Of a stretch of 64,000 nucleotides of DNA, positions 36,301 to 46,319 are shown in pieces; positions within the stretch are counted from its first letter, which is position 1; the number at the start of each line of letters is the position of its first letter. This DNA comes from Limnoperna fortunei (taxonomy: Eukaryota; Mollusca; Bivalvia; Mytilida; Modiolidae). Where the stretch lies: contig OX104113.1 in assembly GCA_944474755.1 (NCBI GenBank), forward strand, positions 53,025,644-53,089,643, written 5' to 3'. Under the pieces are notes generated by a model. The model saw only the letters and a list, made by a program, of their open reading frames with translations. It did no database searches and had not been told where the DNA came from. The translations under genes and the position numbers were made by a program.

Positions 36301-39300
36301 ATTTTTATATCAATTGTGCGATAAATGTGTTAGATTTTGTAGATGTTTAACACATTGGTTGTCCAAAAAAAGAAAGGATTTTTCTGTTTACATTGGCAGG
36401 GCATCACCTGCTTCGTAAACACTGAGGTTGCAGGGTGTACTAGACTCCAATCTTAATTGACAAGGAATGCCAGTTTTCATGTCACAGGTTCTGGGTTTTA
36501 TCTGGATAGTAAAACTGGACACCTTGATATAGCTGAAAACTTGTGAAGTGGTGTTCCACAGCATTCAAGCAAACACTCTATTTACCTTCTGTATATAGTC
36601 TTTTTGACAAAATATACCTTATCAATGCAGAATTTTGCATCAATGAAGTGTTGAGCTTATCTTCAGACGGGTGTATAATGTGCACCTGGCACAGCAGTTT
36701 ATATGTTAAAACATTACCATTTGCTGTACATATACATTATTGACACATGATTTAGCCGTCCCAAGGAATTTACTATCAATTCACTCTGTTTACAGAATAT
36801 TTCAAAAACGCAGTCACTTCTCCCCAATCCAAAGTATAGAAAGTTTGTTTACAAAACTTTTAATGTTTTTGTGCACCAGTATCCAAACGTTTTTTTGTTT
36901 TAGTTGGTGCTGTTCTTGGTACTGTGATGGGATTGATAGTGCTTGTTGTAGCTGTGACTTGTTGTGTCATATTATGCAGAACACAGTTAAAACCTGCTAC
37001 ACAACTCCGTGAAGCAGTAATTATTGTACAAAATAATAATGCCAATGTGACAACTGCAAATGGAGGACAACAGTTTCAGCAACATACAGGACACCTAAAT
37101 CAAGGTAGGAATAAGTGTTTGATGATTCATCATATATTACAGCATTTAAATATAACAGAGTTCAAATGATCTATCAAGATACTAGTATAACAGTTTTGAC
37201 ATGATCTATTTGTTTGTTTTGATGGTGTTTAATGACACTTTCAGCAATTTTTCAGCTATATCATGGTGTCCAGTTTTTATTGGGGTTGACATTATCTAGC
37301 CTCAAAATAAAATGGAGATGAGTCGATCTTTTTTTCTTTAAATGCCATATTTTGAGTTGAGATGACATACATGTATACAATCAAAATGCCTGAAACAAGG
37401 ACATCTAGATTACAATTCTGCTGTTTACCCGACAAATCACAAAACTAGCATCGGATTATAATGGCAGTAAAATTTCACCCAGGGTTAATGGGCAAAATGG
37501 CAAGTGGGGAAAATAGGGTATCTGTTTTGTGTAATCAATTCCTCCTACAGTTTTCAACACAGATCTCTGAAACTTTACAGAAAGATTTTCATATTTATTG
37601 AAGTTGTGCACCTGCTATTATGGAAGTGTTCCAGGATTTTTCTCCTAATTTTTCAGCCTTTCACATAGTCATTTTTCAGAACATTTGCAAAAGACAGTAC
37701 CTATTTTGTGTAAACAACTACTCATACAGTTTTCAACCCAAATCGCGGAAACTTTACAGAAAGATTGAACATGTAGTGAAGTTGTGCACCTGGTATTACG
37801 GAAGTGTTCCAGTATTTTTTCTTTATATTCTAGCCTTTGGGATCTTAGTCATTTTTCAGAACATTGGTGGAAGTGATACCTATGTTGTGTAATCAACTCT
37901 TCCTACAGTTTTTAGCTCACCTGACCCAAAGGGTCAGGTGAGCTATTGTTATCACTTTGCGTCCGTCGGCGTCGGCGTCGGCGTCTGTAAACTTTTTACA
38001 TTTTAATCTTCTTCTCTGAAACCACTTGGCCAATTGAAACCAAACTTGGCCATAATGTTCATTGGATGGACCTTTACAAAGTTGTGTTTTTTATTTTGAT
38101 TGGTAAACCAATATGCCCGCCACCTCAAGACTTAGTTTAACATAGGACCCTATGGGAAAAAAGTTAAAAAGGGCTTCTTCTCTGAAACGGTTTAACCAAT
38201 CAAAACCAAAATTACTAGCAATATTGTTTGGATGGTCCTCTATAAAGTTTATATTTTTTATGGCAATTGGAAATTCAAAATGGCTGCCACCCCAGGACTT
38301 AGTTTAACATAGGACCCTTTGGGAAAAAGTTTTTAAAGGCTTCTTCTCTGAAACCGGTTAATCAATGGAAACAAAAACTTACTAGCAATATTGTTTGGAT
38401 GGTCCTTTATAAAGTTTATGTTTTTTATGGCAATTGGAAATTCAAAATGGCTGCCACCGCCGCAGGACTTAGTTTAACATAGGACCCTATGGGCAAATAA
38501 AAAAAATCTTCTCTATACAACCGGTTAAGCAATGAAACAAAGCTTTCTAGTAATATTGTTTGGATGGTCCTATTTAAAGTTTATTGAAAATTACAGGACT
38601 TACTTTAACATCAAGGAAATGCCATCTTAATTGCCTATAAAATCAGGTGAGCGATACAGGCTCTTAAGAGCCTCTGGTTTTACACAGACCCAACCGTCTT
38701 CCAACAAATTGTAAACCATTCCCTATTTCATATTAAGGCATTTTCTTTGCAACCTGGCCATTTCAGACTTTTGCGATTTTCATTAAATATCTTTAGTCAA
38801 GTTGCAAGGTTTAGACCATATAGGGGTACTTCTTTGTCTGGCTATCTTCTAGTGCATCTTTAAAGCTTCAGCATTTAATTTGGTAGAATATTTAAATGCT
38901 CAATGGAGGTGTGCAGGGCCAACAAATTTTATATTTGTGGAAAATTCTAAAAATAAATGTTAGTTACATGTAATGTTTTCTCTAAATACATGTAAGTATA
39001 ACTAAGCAGTTTATGTTTGTAACAACTCACCTGGCAGTCAAACCAGGGTAATACAAGTTATAGTTTATATGTATTATAAGCTCATTCTAAGTCTAATATT
39101 GTAAGACATCATTCAAAGACATATGTTTTAAAGTTGATGATCAGACGGGGGCAGCAATTAGTGTATTACAGGCGCACTATACTTTCTTAAAATAATGTTC
39201 CACTAACAAATTAACCTTTAATGTCAGCTGTTATTTTTACCTAGTTTGTCTGAATATTTATACAATAAATGAAAATGACCATAATAAATTGAAGTATAAA

Positions 39301-39490
39301 ATACCTGAATCTTTAACATGTTCTTCCATTTTTTTATTCAGGTCAAAGTTCAAATTTTATTTACAATGGAAATATCCAACCTTCTGCACCTCTTTTGGAT
39401 CCTAATGTTGAACAGACTTTAGACTCTTATTTAGCACCTCCACCCTCATATAGTGAAGTCATGGAAAGAAGGAGTGATTATGGAGTGTGA
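27316..39490 (+). CDS. gene A: single-pass type I membrane protein with a PPxY tail, five exons
   Basis: Exons 27316-27414 (ATG at 27342), 28524-28852, 32381-32555, 36904-37104 and 39342-39490 (stop TGA) have consensus AG acceptors and GT donors. They join in frame into 308 codons; three of the four introns are phase 1 and the second is phase 0. Residues 1-20 form a signal peptide (MIFNASVIICIISFFPLIWA). The ectodomain (about 25-190) has eight cysteines, six in exon 2 and two in exon 3, and no domain I can name; the spacing is loosely CUB-like. Residues 193-217 are a membrane helix (VVGAVLGTVMGLIVLVVAVT and on). The cytoplasmic tail is polar and contains APPPSYSEV (291-299), a PPxY motif of the kind bound by WW domains, so regulation by an ubiquitin ligase or WW adaptor is a fair inference. 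An acceptor before the ATG exon implies a non-coding exon upstream. Introns total over 11 kb and are filled with transposons. Confidence 0.87.
27484..27547 (-). repeat. 3' end fragment of the (CAAT)n-tailed element
   Basis: Starts with TTGATTGATTGATTG and reads, in complement, the ending GCTGAAATACTGCTTGCTGG seen at 15213-15521. It lies in intron 1 of gene A. Confidence 0.7.
27640..28090. repeat. diverged modules of an interspersed repeat
   Basis: Two or three segments share ATGGGACACAAGTGAT or ATGTGGCACAAGTGAT, then a TCAAGAC word and a GTTGCNTGCAA word, with a period of about 170 bases. A GGTCAAGGTTCAAGGTTCAA run follows. It lies in intron 1 of gene A. Confidence 0.5.
28214..28441 (+). mobile_element. 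tRNA-derived SINE
   Basis: Contains TTAATGGTTAAGTGGATAAG (decayed A-box), ATTGATCACTTGGTCTGTCA, GATTGCAGGTTTGAGTCTC (B-box region), TCCAATCTTAATTAGGAAGG and GCTGAAAGTGGTGTTGAATA, with an A-rich tail. It ends about 80 bases before exon 2 of gene A. Confidence 0.88.
29712..30236. mobile_element. CACTA-like (EnSpm/CMC) non-autonomous transposon
   Basis: The left end CACTACAAACACCAAAACCT and the right end complementary to CACTACAAACACCAAAATCT are inverted repeats beginning CACTA. CAG directly flanks both sides, a 3-base duplication as expected for this superfamily. The subterminal parts carry at least eight copies, in both orientations, of AACCTTAATYYCC-like words, which is also typical. No transposase frame was seen. 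It lies in intron 2 of gene A. Confidence 0.85.
30593..32095. repeat. degenerate tandem array of ~36-43 base units in intron 2
   Basis: More than 30 units follow the pattern CATACCAACAGCTCTCTGGG, then TTTGGCTAGCCTGTAG. Divergence and length changes between units are considerable, but the order is kept across 1.5 kb. One segment of about 170 bases (GGTATGCTCGGCTTATAGAA and following, near 31222) is repeated at 31404, so block duplications occurred too. No stable open frame runs through it. Confidence 0.9.
33142..34618 (+). mobile_element. Helitron/Helentron-like non-autonomous element, copy 1
   Basis: Starts AGCTCACCTGACTCGAAGGG and folds back on GTCAGGTGAGCT, giving a 5' hairpin. A (GTC)n run follows (33187-33208). 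The body has three diverged modules of about 490 bases, each opening with AATCTTCTCCTC and containing an ACATGGCCACCATGGC-like word. The 3' end is TTCAGGTGAGCAATACAG, a hairpin AGGCTCCTGGGAGCCT and then CTAG, with T next. A terminal hairpin followed by CTRR is the Helitron 3' signature. The 5' microsatellite fits the Helentron-derived HINE group. No protein frame is present. It lies in intron 3 of gene A. Confidence 0.75.
34840..35084 (-). mobile_element. tRNA-like SINE, single copy of the 53 kb inverted element
   Basis: On the minus strand it reads a head (CACACGCTAGTACACATGTA and on), a tRNA-like A-box part (GATTTGGCCGATGGGTCTAT), a B-box GTGAGTTCGAATCCCGC and a tail ending GTGTTGGGCTTAATTTGTAG. 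The long spacing between boxes suggests descent from a tRNA with a long variable arm (Leu or Ser type). It is not a functional tRNA gene. Confidence 0.8.
35170..35850 (+). pseudogene. Penelope-like reverse transcriptase fragment
   Basis: An 85-codon frame (35170-35427) reads FSEILNDLHPVINYTLEMSY, then MYMDILVEKINNGELIINIK, then CHPSYMKLSNPYCLARKLCT. The last part matches the CHP......PY.LARR.C.I segment that follows the catalytic motifs in Penelope-type elements. It ends in a stop and similarity continues weakly (EVLKFLLNKD, and CSTGDILSVQDC near 35770) through further stops. Only this region is left. Confidence 0.65.
36405..36575 (+). mobile_element. tRNA-derived SINE, 5'-truncated and rearranged
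   Basis: Contains CACTGAGGTTGCAGGGTGTA, TCCAATCTTAATTGACAAGG, AACTGGACACCTTGATATAG and GTGGTGTTCCACAGCATTCA in family order. The tRNA head is missing. A short head-like scrap (GGGGCCTTAATGGCTAAGTG) lies at 35946-35965. Confidence 0.75.
37205..37290 (-). mobile_element. tRNA-derived SINE, 3' fragment
   Basis: In complement it reads AAAACTGGACACCATGATAT, AGCTGAAAAATTGCTGAAAG and TGTCATTAAACACCATC. It lies in intron 4 of gene A. Confidence 0.8.
37500..37912. repeat. tandem repeat of ~185 base units ending at a Helitron-like element
   Basis: Two full units share TTTTGTGTAAACAACTACTC-like, TTTACAGAAAGATT, GAAGTTGTGCACCTG and GGAAGTGTTCCAG words. A third begins at about 37883 and is cut off after CTACAGTTTT, exactly where the element at 37914 starts. 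Confidence 0.8.
37914..38677 (+). mobile_element. Helitron/Helentron-like non-autonomous element, copy 2 (different interior)
   Basis: The 5' hairpin AGCTCACCTGACCCAAAGGG with GTCAGGTGAGCT, then a (GTCGGC)n run, and a 3' end with TCAGGTGAGCGATACAGG, a perfect palindrome AGGCTCTTAAGAGCCT and CTGG. The ends are those of copy 1, but the interior is made of about four modules of roughly 185 bases (GGCTTCTTCTCTGAAACGG, TTTGGATGGTCCT, TTTAACATAGGACCCT) with no clear match to copy 1. It lies in intron 4 of gene A. Confidence 0.75.
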
Positions 39491-40735
39491 TCAAATGAAA
39501 TTACTTGCTATCATTTGTGTATAGGACATTTTTATACAAAACATGCTTATGGAATGCTTCACTTATTTCAAATATTGTGAAATTAATTCTGTTGTTGATG
39601 TAAGGCTGCTGACCTTGACATTATAGTCGAGATGTTTATGTGTGTATTTAACATCAAGATTTTAATACATGTATGTTTTATTTTATTCATATGCATAATT
39701 TTATTAACCATTGTCAGAGGTTTTATAATTGAAGATCTGTCTGTTGACTACAGTACTGTTAGTGCTTTGTTTTATCACTGAACAAGAATAAACTGGGCTG
39801 TTTTCAGTTCATACTGTTAGATCACAGGGGCTTGAAAAAATCGATTTACTTGCGCTTTCCAATGATTATTGGGATGATTTGGTTATAGTATGGGAGAAGG
39901 GAAGAAACAGAGTCTTTACCCGCTAACTTTCAAAAAAAAATTTAAAATATTAATTTACCCCTATCCACAAAGGTTTGTAATTATGGCTGTTCCAAATTGA
40001 ATTATCTTCTCGAAAAACCCTACCTTTATGCTTCCATAGTCATTAAACTCTTAAATTTTAATATTATCTACCAGTTTGAAACAAAAGGACAATAACCCTG
40101 GATGAAAGTGGTGACTTTATCGTTTGTCGTTCTTGAGGCCTTTCGTTACTCACTTTCTCAGTAACGATAAAGTCCACTTCCATAATGTGTCATGAAAATA
40201 CTCTCTTTCACTTTCCCTTAATCATGTTAATATCGTTATATGTATCTTCTCAACTGTATGTTCAAGCCATTTTCCTGCAGAATCTGCAGATACAAGTTTT
40301 TAAAGAAATTTACATTTATAAAGACAGCTGCCTGTTTATTGCTTGCAATGTTGTCTAATGAGTATATAAAAGTCATGAGATTAATGAAGTGATCCTGTTC
40401 TATTATCTATTCTATTCTTGTTATTATAAATTTTATATTATTATAAATGTAATTTTGTAAAACAATATTTGTTTTACTATTTTTCTATTAATATGCATGT
40501 TATCAAAGCCATTTATGCAAAGGTTTGTTATATTATAATAAATAAATTTTGCCAGAATACTGACTGTTGATTGGCTGGAAAATATTTTCTATCTGAGGGT
40601 GGAAAACAAATTTGATTGTCATATTACTCCATGGGAAACTAACAGTTCTTGTGTTGGTCTCTTTTTCCAAAAATGTCCAGTTACAAAAATAAAACTGTTG
40701 AGTTTATTCTATTGTTTGAATTTATTTATAAGTAT
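39491..40735 (+). other. 3' untranslated and downstream region of gene A
   Basis: No coding sequence. AT-rich sequence after the stop holds candidate poly(A) signals and a half copy of the foldback arm from 11576 (at 39838-39875). The transcript end is not fixed. Confidence 0.5.
39787..39792 (+). promoter_or_regulatory. candidate poly(A) signal of gene A
   Basis: AATAAA about 300 bases after the stop codon. Other candidates lie further on (near 40540), so this choice is tentative. Confidence 0.4.
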
Positions 40736-40740
40736 TATAT

Positions 40741-40871
40741 ACAAAAAATATTTTCTCCATTGAGGGATAACAAAATATCTGTTGTGCACATTTAATATAT
40801 CCGCTATGCGAAATATACAATGTGCAAAACGGAAATTTTGTTATCCCTCGATGGAGAAAATATTTTTTGTA
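40741..40871. mobile_element. short foldback MITE
   Basis: Arms of 36 bases: the left starts ACAAAAAATATTTTCTCCAT, and the right is its complement with one change. A spacer of about 60 bases itself contains a short inverted pair (TTGTGCACATTTAATATAT and the facing strand). No exact target duplication was seen. Confidence 0.8.
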
Positions 40872-41001
40872 GTTAATCCTTAATGACAAAAAAATGTTGG
40901 CAGTCATATTATGGCATTGTCTGTCATCATTGTCCATGATGTGTGGGCACTTGTTTGTTCAATGCCTTACATTTTGATTCAGTGGACCACTTGTTGGCAA
41001 T

Positions 41002-43415
41002 AGCTCACATGACCGAAGGGTCATGTGAGCTATTGCCATCACTTGGCGTCCGTCGTCGTCCGTCGTCGTCGTCGTTAACTTTTCTTCAAAAATCTTCTCC
41101 TCCAAAACCACTGAAGGGATTGCTTTGAAACTTTGCATACATCATCAGTAAAATGCCCTCTACCAAGTTTGCCCAAATCATGGCCTCAGACCAACCAACA
41201 TGGCCGCCATGGCTAAAAATAGAACAGAGGGGTCAAAATACAGTTTTTTGCTTATAGTTCAAAAAGTATAACAGATACAGGAAAACCGAAGAGACCTTCC
41301 TTCTTCAGCATCTAAAGCTCTACAAAACACTCCATTGGGTCAAAGTTGTATGATGACTCCTTGTAGGAGTTATTGCCCTTTAATTGTCAAAATTGATGAT
41401 TTTTGCCATTTTTGCCTCAAAATCTTGAAAATTATTAGAACTAGAGAAAAAGTTAGCATTGCTTAATTGTTCTGCTCTATGAGGGCTACAAAAATGACTT
41501 AAGGGTCAAGATTGTCTGATTAACCGTTTAAGAGTTATTCCCCTTGAACTGTTTTTTTTAATCGGTTTTAATTGATTTTTAAAATCTTCTCCTCTGAAAC
41601 AACTGAAAATACTGCTTTGAAACTTTGTACACATCATCTGTCAAATGTCCTCAACCAAGTTTGCACCTACCATGGCTGCAGATTAACCAACATGGCCACC
41701 ATGGCTAAAAATAGGATGGGGGGGGGGGGGGCGGTAAAATACAGTTTTTGGCTTATATTTAAATAAGTGTAACAGATACAGGAAAACCGAAGAGACATGC
41801 CTTCATCTGCATCAAAAGCTCTACGAAACAGTCCATCGGGTTGACGTTGTATGATGACTCCTTATAGGAGTTATTGCCCTTTAATTGTCGAAATTGATTA
41901 TTTTTGACATTTTTGCCTCAAAATCTTGAAAATTATTAGAACTAGAGAAAAAGTTAGCATTGTTTAATTGTTCTGCTCTATGAGGGCTACAAAAATGACT
42001 TAAGGCTCAAGATTGTCTGATTAACCGTTTAAGAGTTATTCCCCTTGAACTGTTTTTTTTAATCGGTTTTAATTGATTTTTTAAAATCTTCTCCTCTGAA
42101 ACAACTGAAAGTACTGCTTTGAAACTTTGTACACATCATCTGTCAAATGTCCTCAACCAAGTTTGCACCTACCATGGCTGCAGATTAACCAACATGGCCA
42201 CCATGGCTAAAAATAGGAGGGGGGGGGGCGGTAAAATACAGTTTTTGGCTTATATTTAAAAAAGTGTAACAGATACAGGAAAACCGAAGAGACATGCCTT
42301 CATCTGCATCAAAAGCTCTACGAAACACTCCATTGGGTTGAAGTTGTATGATGACTCCTTATAGGAGTTATTGCCCTTTAATTGTCGAAATTGATTATTT
42401 TTGACATTTTTGCCTCAAAATCTTGAAAATTATTAGAACTAGAGAAAAAGTTAGCATTGCTTAATTGTTTTGCTCTATGAGGGCTACAAAAATGACTTAA
42501 GGGTCAAGATTGTCTGATGAACCGTTTAGGAATTATTCTCCTTGAACATTTTTATGCCCCCGCGACGACATGTCGGGGGGCATTAAGTTTTACTCATGTC
42601 CGTACGTAAGTACGTGCGTACGTACGTACGTCCGAACAAATTTCCGTCAAGCTTTTCTCAGAAACCGTACATGAGAACAATTTTAAATTTGGCAGAGTGG
42701 TTCAGTATCACAAGTTGTACGTCCTAAGCGAATTTCAGACCTGTCGGACAAGTACTTCCTGTTTGGGACTTCATTTGTACGTAAATACGTCCGTCTGTAT
42801 GTACAAATTTCCGTCAAGCTTTTCTCAGAAACCGTACATGAGAACAATTTGAAATTTGGCAGGGTTGTTCAGTATCACAAGTTGTATGTCCTAAGCGACT
42901 TTCAGACCTGTCGGACAACTACTTCCTGTTTGGGACTTACTTTAGCGGGGGCATCCGTGTCCCATGGACACATTCTTCAATTTTTTTATTTTAATCAATT
43001 TTACTTGATTTTAAAAAATCTTCTCCTCTTAAACCAATGAAAGGACTGCTTTGAAACATTGCACACATCATCTTTAGGATGTCCTCTACCAAAATTGTGC
43101 AAATCATGACACCTGACTACCTACATAGCTACATTGGATTAAAATAGAAAAAATGAAAAAAAGGGGGGGGAGTCGAGAGAGTTTTCGACTGATAGTTAAA
43201 AAAGTATAACAGGTACAGCAAATTTGAAGTGAACCTCCCTTCTCCCTCTAAGCATCAAAAGCTCCTCCTTATAGGAGTTATTTCCATTAAAAGGTCAAAA
43301 TTAATGATTTTTGCAGAAGTGTTGGGCAATTCCTGATAGCAAAGAACAGCTGGATAAAAAAGGGTTGTTTGGTTTCAGGTTCAGGTGAGCGACACAGGCT
43401 CCTGGGAGCCTCTAG
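41002..43415 (+). mobile_element. Helitron/Helentron-like non-autonomous element, copy 3, with nested insert
   Basis: The 5' hairpin AGCTCACATGACCGAAGGGT with TCATGTGAGCT, a (GTC)n run, the same modules as copy 1, and a 3' end with AGGCTCCTGGGAGCCT then CTAG. The middle module is present twice (about 41580-42070 and 42071-42540), so the copy has four modules instead of three. A second element (42554-42978) interrupts the T run before the last module. Confidence 0.8.
42554..42978 (+). mobile_element. second Helitron-like family, nested in copy 3
   Basis: Begins ATGCCCCCGCGACGACATGT and folds back on CGGGGGGCAT. It then has a (GTAC)n-rich stretch and two tandem modules of about 175 bases (each with AAATTTCCGTCAAGCTTTTC and GACCTGTCGGACAA). 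The end is GCGGGGGCATCC, a hairpin GTGTCCCATGGACAC and ATTCTT. It separates GAACATTTTT from TTTTTTTAATCAATT relative to copy 1, so it entered a T run. The build mirrors the host element, with 5' hairpin, microsatellite, modules and 3' hairpin. Confidence 0.75.
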
Positions 43416-43969
43416 TTAAAATATACATCTAATATGTACATGGTTGTTTTTCATATGGTTCAGTTAAAGTTTTTTATATTGTTCCTAGGAACACTTTCAG
43501 AATTATGGCATCTAATTTCTGTTTTCTACTGTTTTGTAGTTCAAATTGGTTGAAACAGGTCAAATCAGAAATTTAATATTAATAATAATAGTAAAATAAT
43601 TTTAAATTTTTTTATTTGGTAAATTTTGTTTGCAATAATTACACACATGTTAATTTTTTTTATTTATCTCTTATAATTTTTCAAATATGAAGTGGTCAAA
43701 GGGTCGATTTTTCAATATTTGTTTTGTGTATGAAATTCTGACTGTTCATCCATTTTTGGGGAGTTTGTTATTAGGGTCCTTTACTTTTTTGTAATATGAA
43801 GGGATTCAACATTTAAATAAATAATATATTTTTATCAGATTTTATCGGTGTCAAAAAGAAATATTGGTGTTTTTATTGAATTAGGCCAATATTATAAAAA
43901 TTCAACAGGATTTTTTCGTTGGATGCCTTGTTTTGTGAACTTTAATTACTACACCATGTTGACAGATTT

Positions 43970-44410
43970 ATGCTCACCTTCTTCTCAAACGCCACTGAAT
44001 GATTGCTTCCAAACTTGCACACATCATTTTTAAAATATCATCTACTTTGATTGCAGAAACAGTGGCTGCTGACAAACCGTCATTGCTGCTGTGGCTATAA
44101 ATATATTTGGAGTCAGAGTACAGTTTTTGGCTTATATTTCAAAAGTGTAACGGATACAGGGAAACCTTCTTCCTCAGAATCAAAAGCTCTACAAAAAACA
44201 AAACTCTCTGTTCAGTTGAAGCTCCTTACATAGTTATTCCCCCTTTGCTATCAGAATTGACGCCTTCCACTGTCTGCCACTATTATCTTAAAATTATTGT
44301 GCAACAATGTACTAGAAGATCTGGGTTTTTTCCAAAGATTGCTGTTCTATATATGTGTAGTATCTGGCAGTTGCTTCCGATGAGCGATTCAGGCTTCTGG
44401 TGGCCTCTAG
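43970..44410 (+). mobile_element. decayed Helitron/Helentron-like element, copy 5
   Basis: Starts near GCTCACCTTCTTCTCAAACG and keeps the module words ACTTGCACACATCAT, TACAGTTTTTGGCTTATATT and AAAAGCTCTAC. It ends GAGCGATTCAGGCTTCTGGT, GGCCT, CTAG. One shortened module remains and the 5' hairpin is lost. Confidence 0.75.
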
Positions 44411-44414
44411 TTCT

Positions 44415-45345
44415 ACAGCTTTTGAGATATAAAGGGTCAAAATGGTTCAGATTTTGCTTTTGATGATTTATGTCATTTATTTTTATCTTATTTTGAGACT
44501 TTCTTATTGGATTTATTGTTTTATGACATTTTAGGAATTGTGTAAACAAACTTTCCCTTATCATTTCCCCCTGAAAGTAGTGGTGTTGTATTAAATACTC
44601 CTTTAGTCTTAAGCTGAGCCCCAGGTTGTATATGCCGGTTCTTGAGATGTCAATATTTTCTCTAGGTTTCTAGGTTTTACATGCAAAAAGTGCTATAAGT
44701 GTTTATATTACTGTTAGTAATATGAAGGTTACTAGACAATAACTTTGTATAAGTAGCTCTTTTTTAAGGCAAAATAGGCTATGTTTGATAATTAACTTTA
44801 TTATATTATTATACCTACCAGAGTTTTAGTTTTTTGCACACGTTTTTGTCAAGTTTTTAAATATTCTGTCTTACAATCATTTTGTGTATATTTTATCTAT
44901 ATTGTCAGTTTTTTGTCCCTTTCTAACCTTCTCCAAAAGTACACAAACTACCTTGTATAAAAAGTACAAAAACGAACCCTTGTAACAAATTCTTTAAGTT
45001 TATTTAATATCCTATAATCATCTGTTTGTTTCGTTGGTACCCTACAGATTTCAAAATTCTAATAAAGTATGTGAAGCTGCATGAAGAATTTTCCACAGAC
45101 AATTAAACAAGAACAACCTTTAAACAACCAAATTAGTTTAAGTACTATGCATGTACTAGATTTTTCTTGCTAAATTATGGTAGGATGATAATATTTGGTA
45201 TAAAGTTGTTGATGAATAGCACACAGATATGACAGTGTGGGTCTAACTTGATATTAACCTCAAATTCACGATCCAGTAGCTAGCTGAAAGTTTATGGATT
45301 TGGTCAGTTTCTTGTTAAGCATGCATGACTAATATCAAAATTTGC
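44415..45345. other. no gene seen
   Basis: AT-rich sequence without recognised content. Confidence 0.4.
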
Positions 45346-45354
45346 GCAATATAC

Positions 45355-45898
45355 CACAGGCGCTTGGGTACAAATTGTGAAATCTCGGCTTTTTTCATTA
45401 ATGCTGGTATATTTTTATGTAGAACCCTTATTTGCCTCATAAAATAACAATATGCGCATGTCTGACCCATTTTTTCAACGTTTTTACCATTTCTGATATT
45501 TCACCTCTACACTAAAAAACCACAAGGCGAGAAACTCTCCGCCATTTTCTTTGTCTGTGGTGAACTTACGATCACGGAAGTGAGATTTGTCAGAGGGCTT
45601 CCGAGTGGCACTGAAATAGAGAGAACAGGTTAAACCCTGAGAATATCGGAAGTAGTCAATGTAAACGACCAGTATAACCAGTCACTTCCGTGATCGTAAT
45701 GTAGAAAATGGCGGAGAGTTTCTCGCCTTGTGGTTTTTTAGTGTAGAGGGGAAATATCAGAAATGGTAAAAACGTTGAAAAAATGGGTCAGACATGCGAA
45801 TATTGTTATTTTATGAGGCAAATAAGGGTTCTACATAAAAATATATCAGCATTAATGAAAAAAGCCGAGATTTCACAATTTGTACCCAAGCGCCTGTG
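45355..45898. mobile_element. palindromic MITE with 8-base target duplication
   Basis: The two halves are inverted copies over roughly 230 bases each, the left starting CACAGGCGCTTGGGTACAAA and the right ending in its complement. The central non-paired part is about 85 bases. CAATATAC flanks both ends (45347-45354 and 45899-45906). The 8-base duplication fits a hAT or Mutator-type transposase. There is no open frame. The arms differ at only a few sites. Confidence 0.92.
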
Positions 45899-46319
45899 CA
45901 ATATACATGGGAAACGATATTTTATAGCATATTGAGGTACGGTTTTGTTTCCAAACTGTGTGAAGGACGTCTTATTAGAATTTATTTTCATGTCATTTGT
46001 TCAGACTATCATGCATTACGATATGTTAAGAAAATTGACCTAAATTAACATCACAGAAATCAGTGAACTGACGAATAGATTTACGGTCAGTTAGTTCATT
46101 TGAGTTATCGTTCTTTTGTTTTGTAAAATATGTAGTAACTAGATATTGCACTAAGCAGATTGTGTTTTCATTAAAACTCCAAAACTATTCTATTCCCTAA
46201 AACATGTACAAAGTTCTAATAGAAAATACAAGGTAACTACCACTTAGTTAAACCAGGAACATATGAGTTATACTAGTCCCACTCCCAGGTTAAACATAAA
46301 TTAAGAAACGTCTTATTTG

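Noticed and set aside
41002..43415. CRISPR-like or satellite interpretation of the repeated modules
   Set aside because: The modules are hundreds of bases long, diverged, and bounded by defined hairpin ends in several loci, which fits a transposon.
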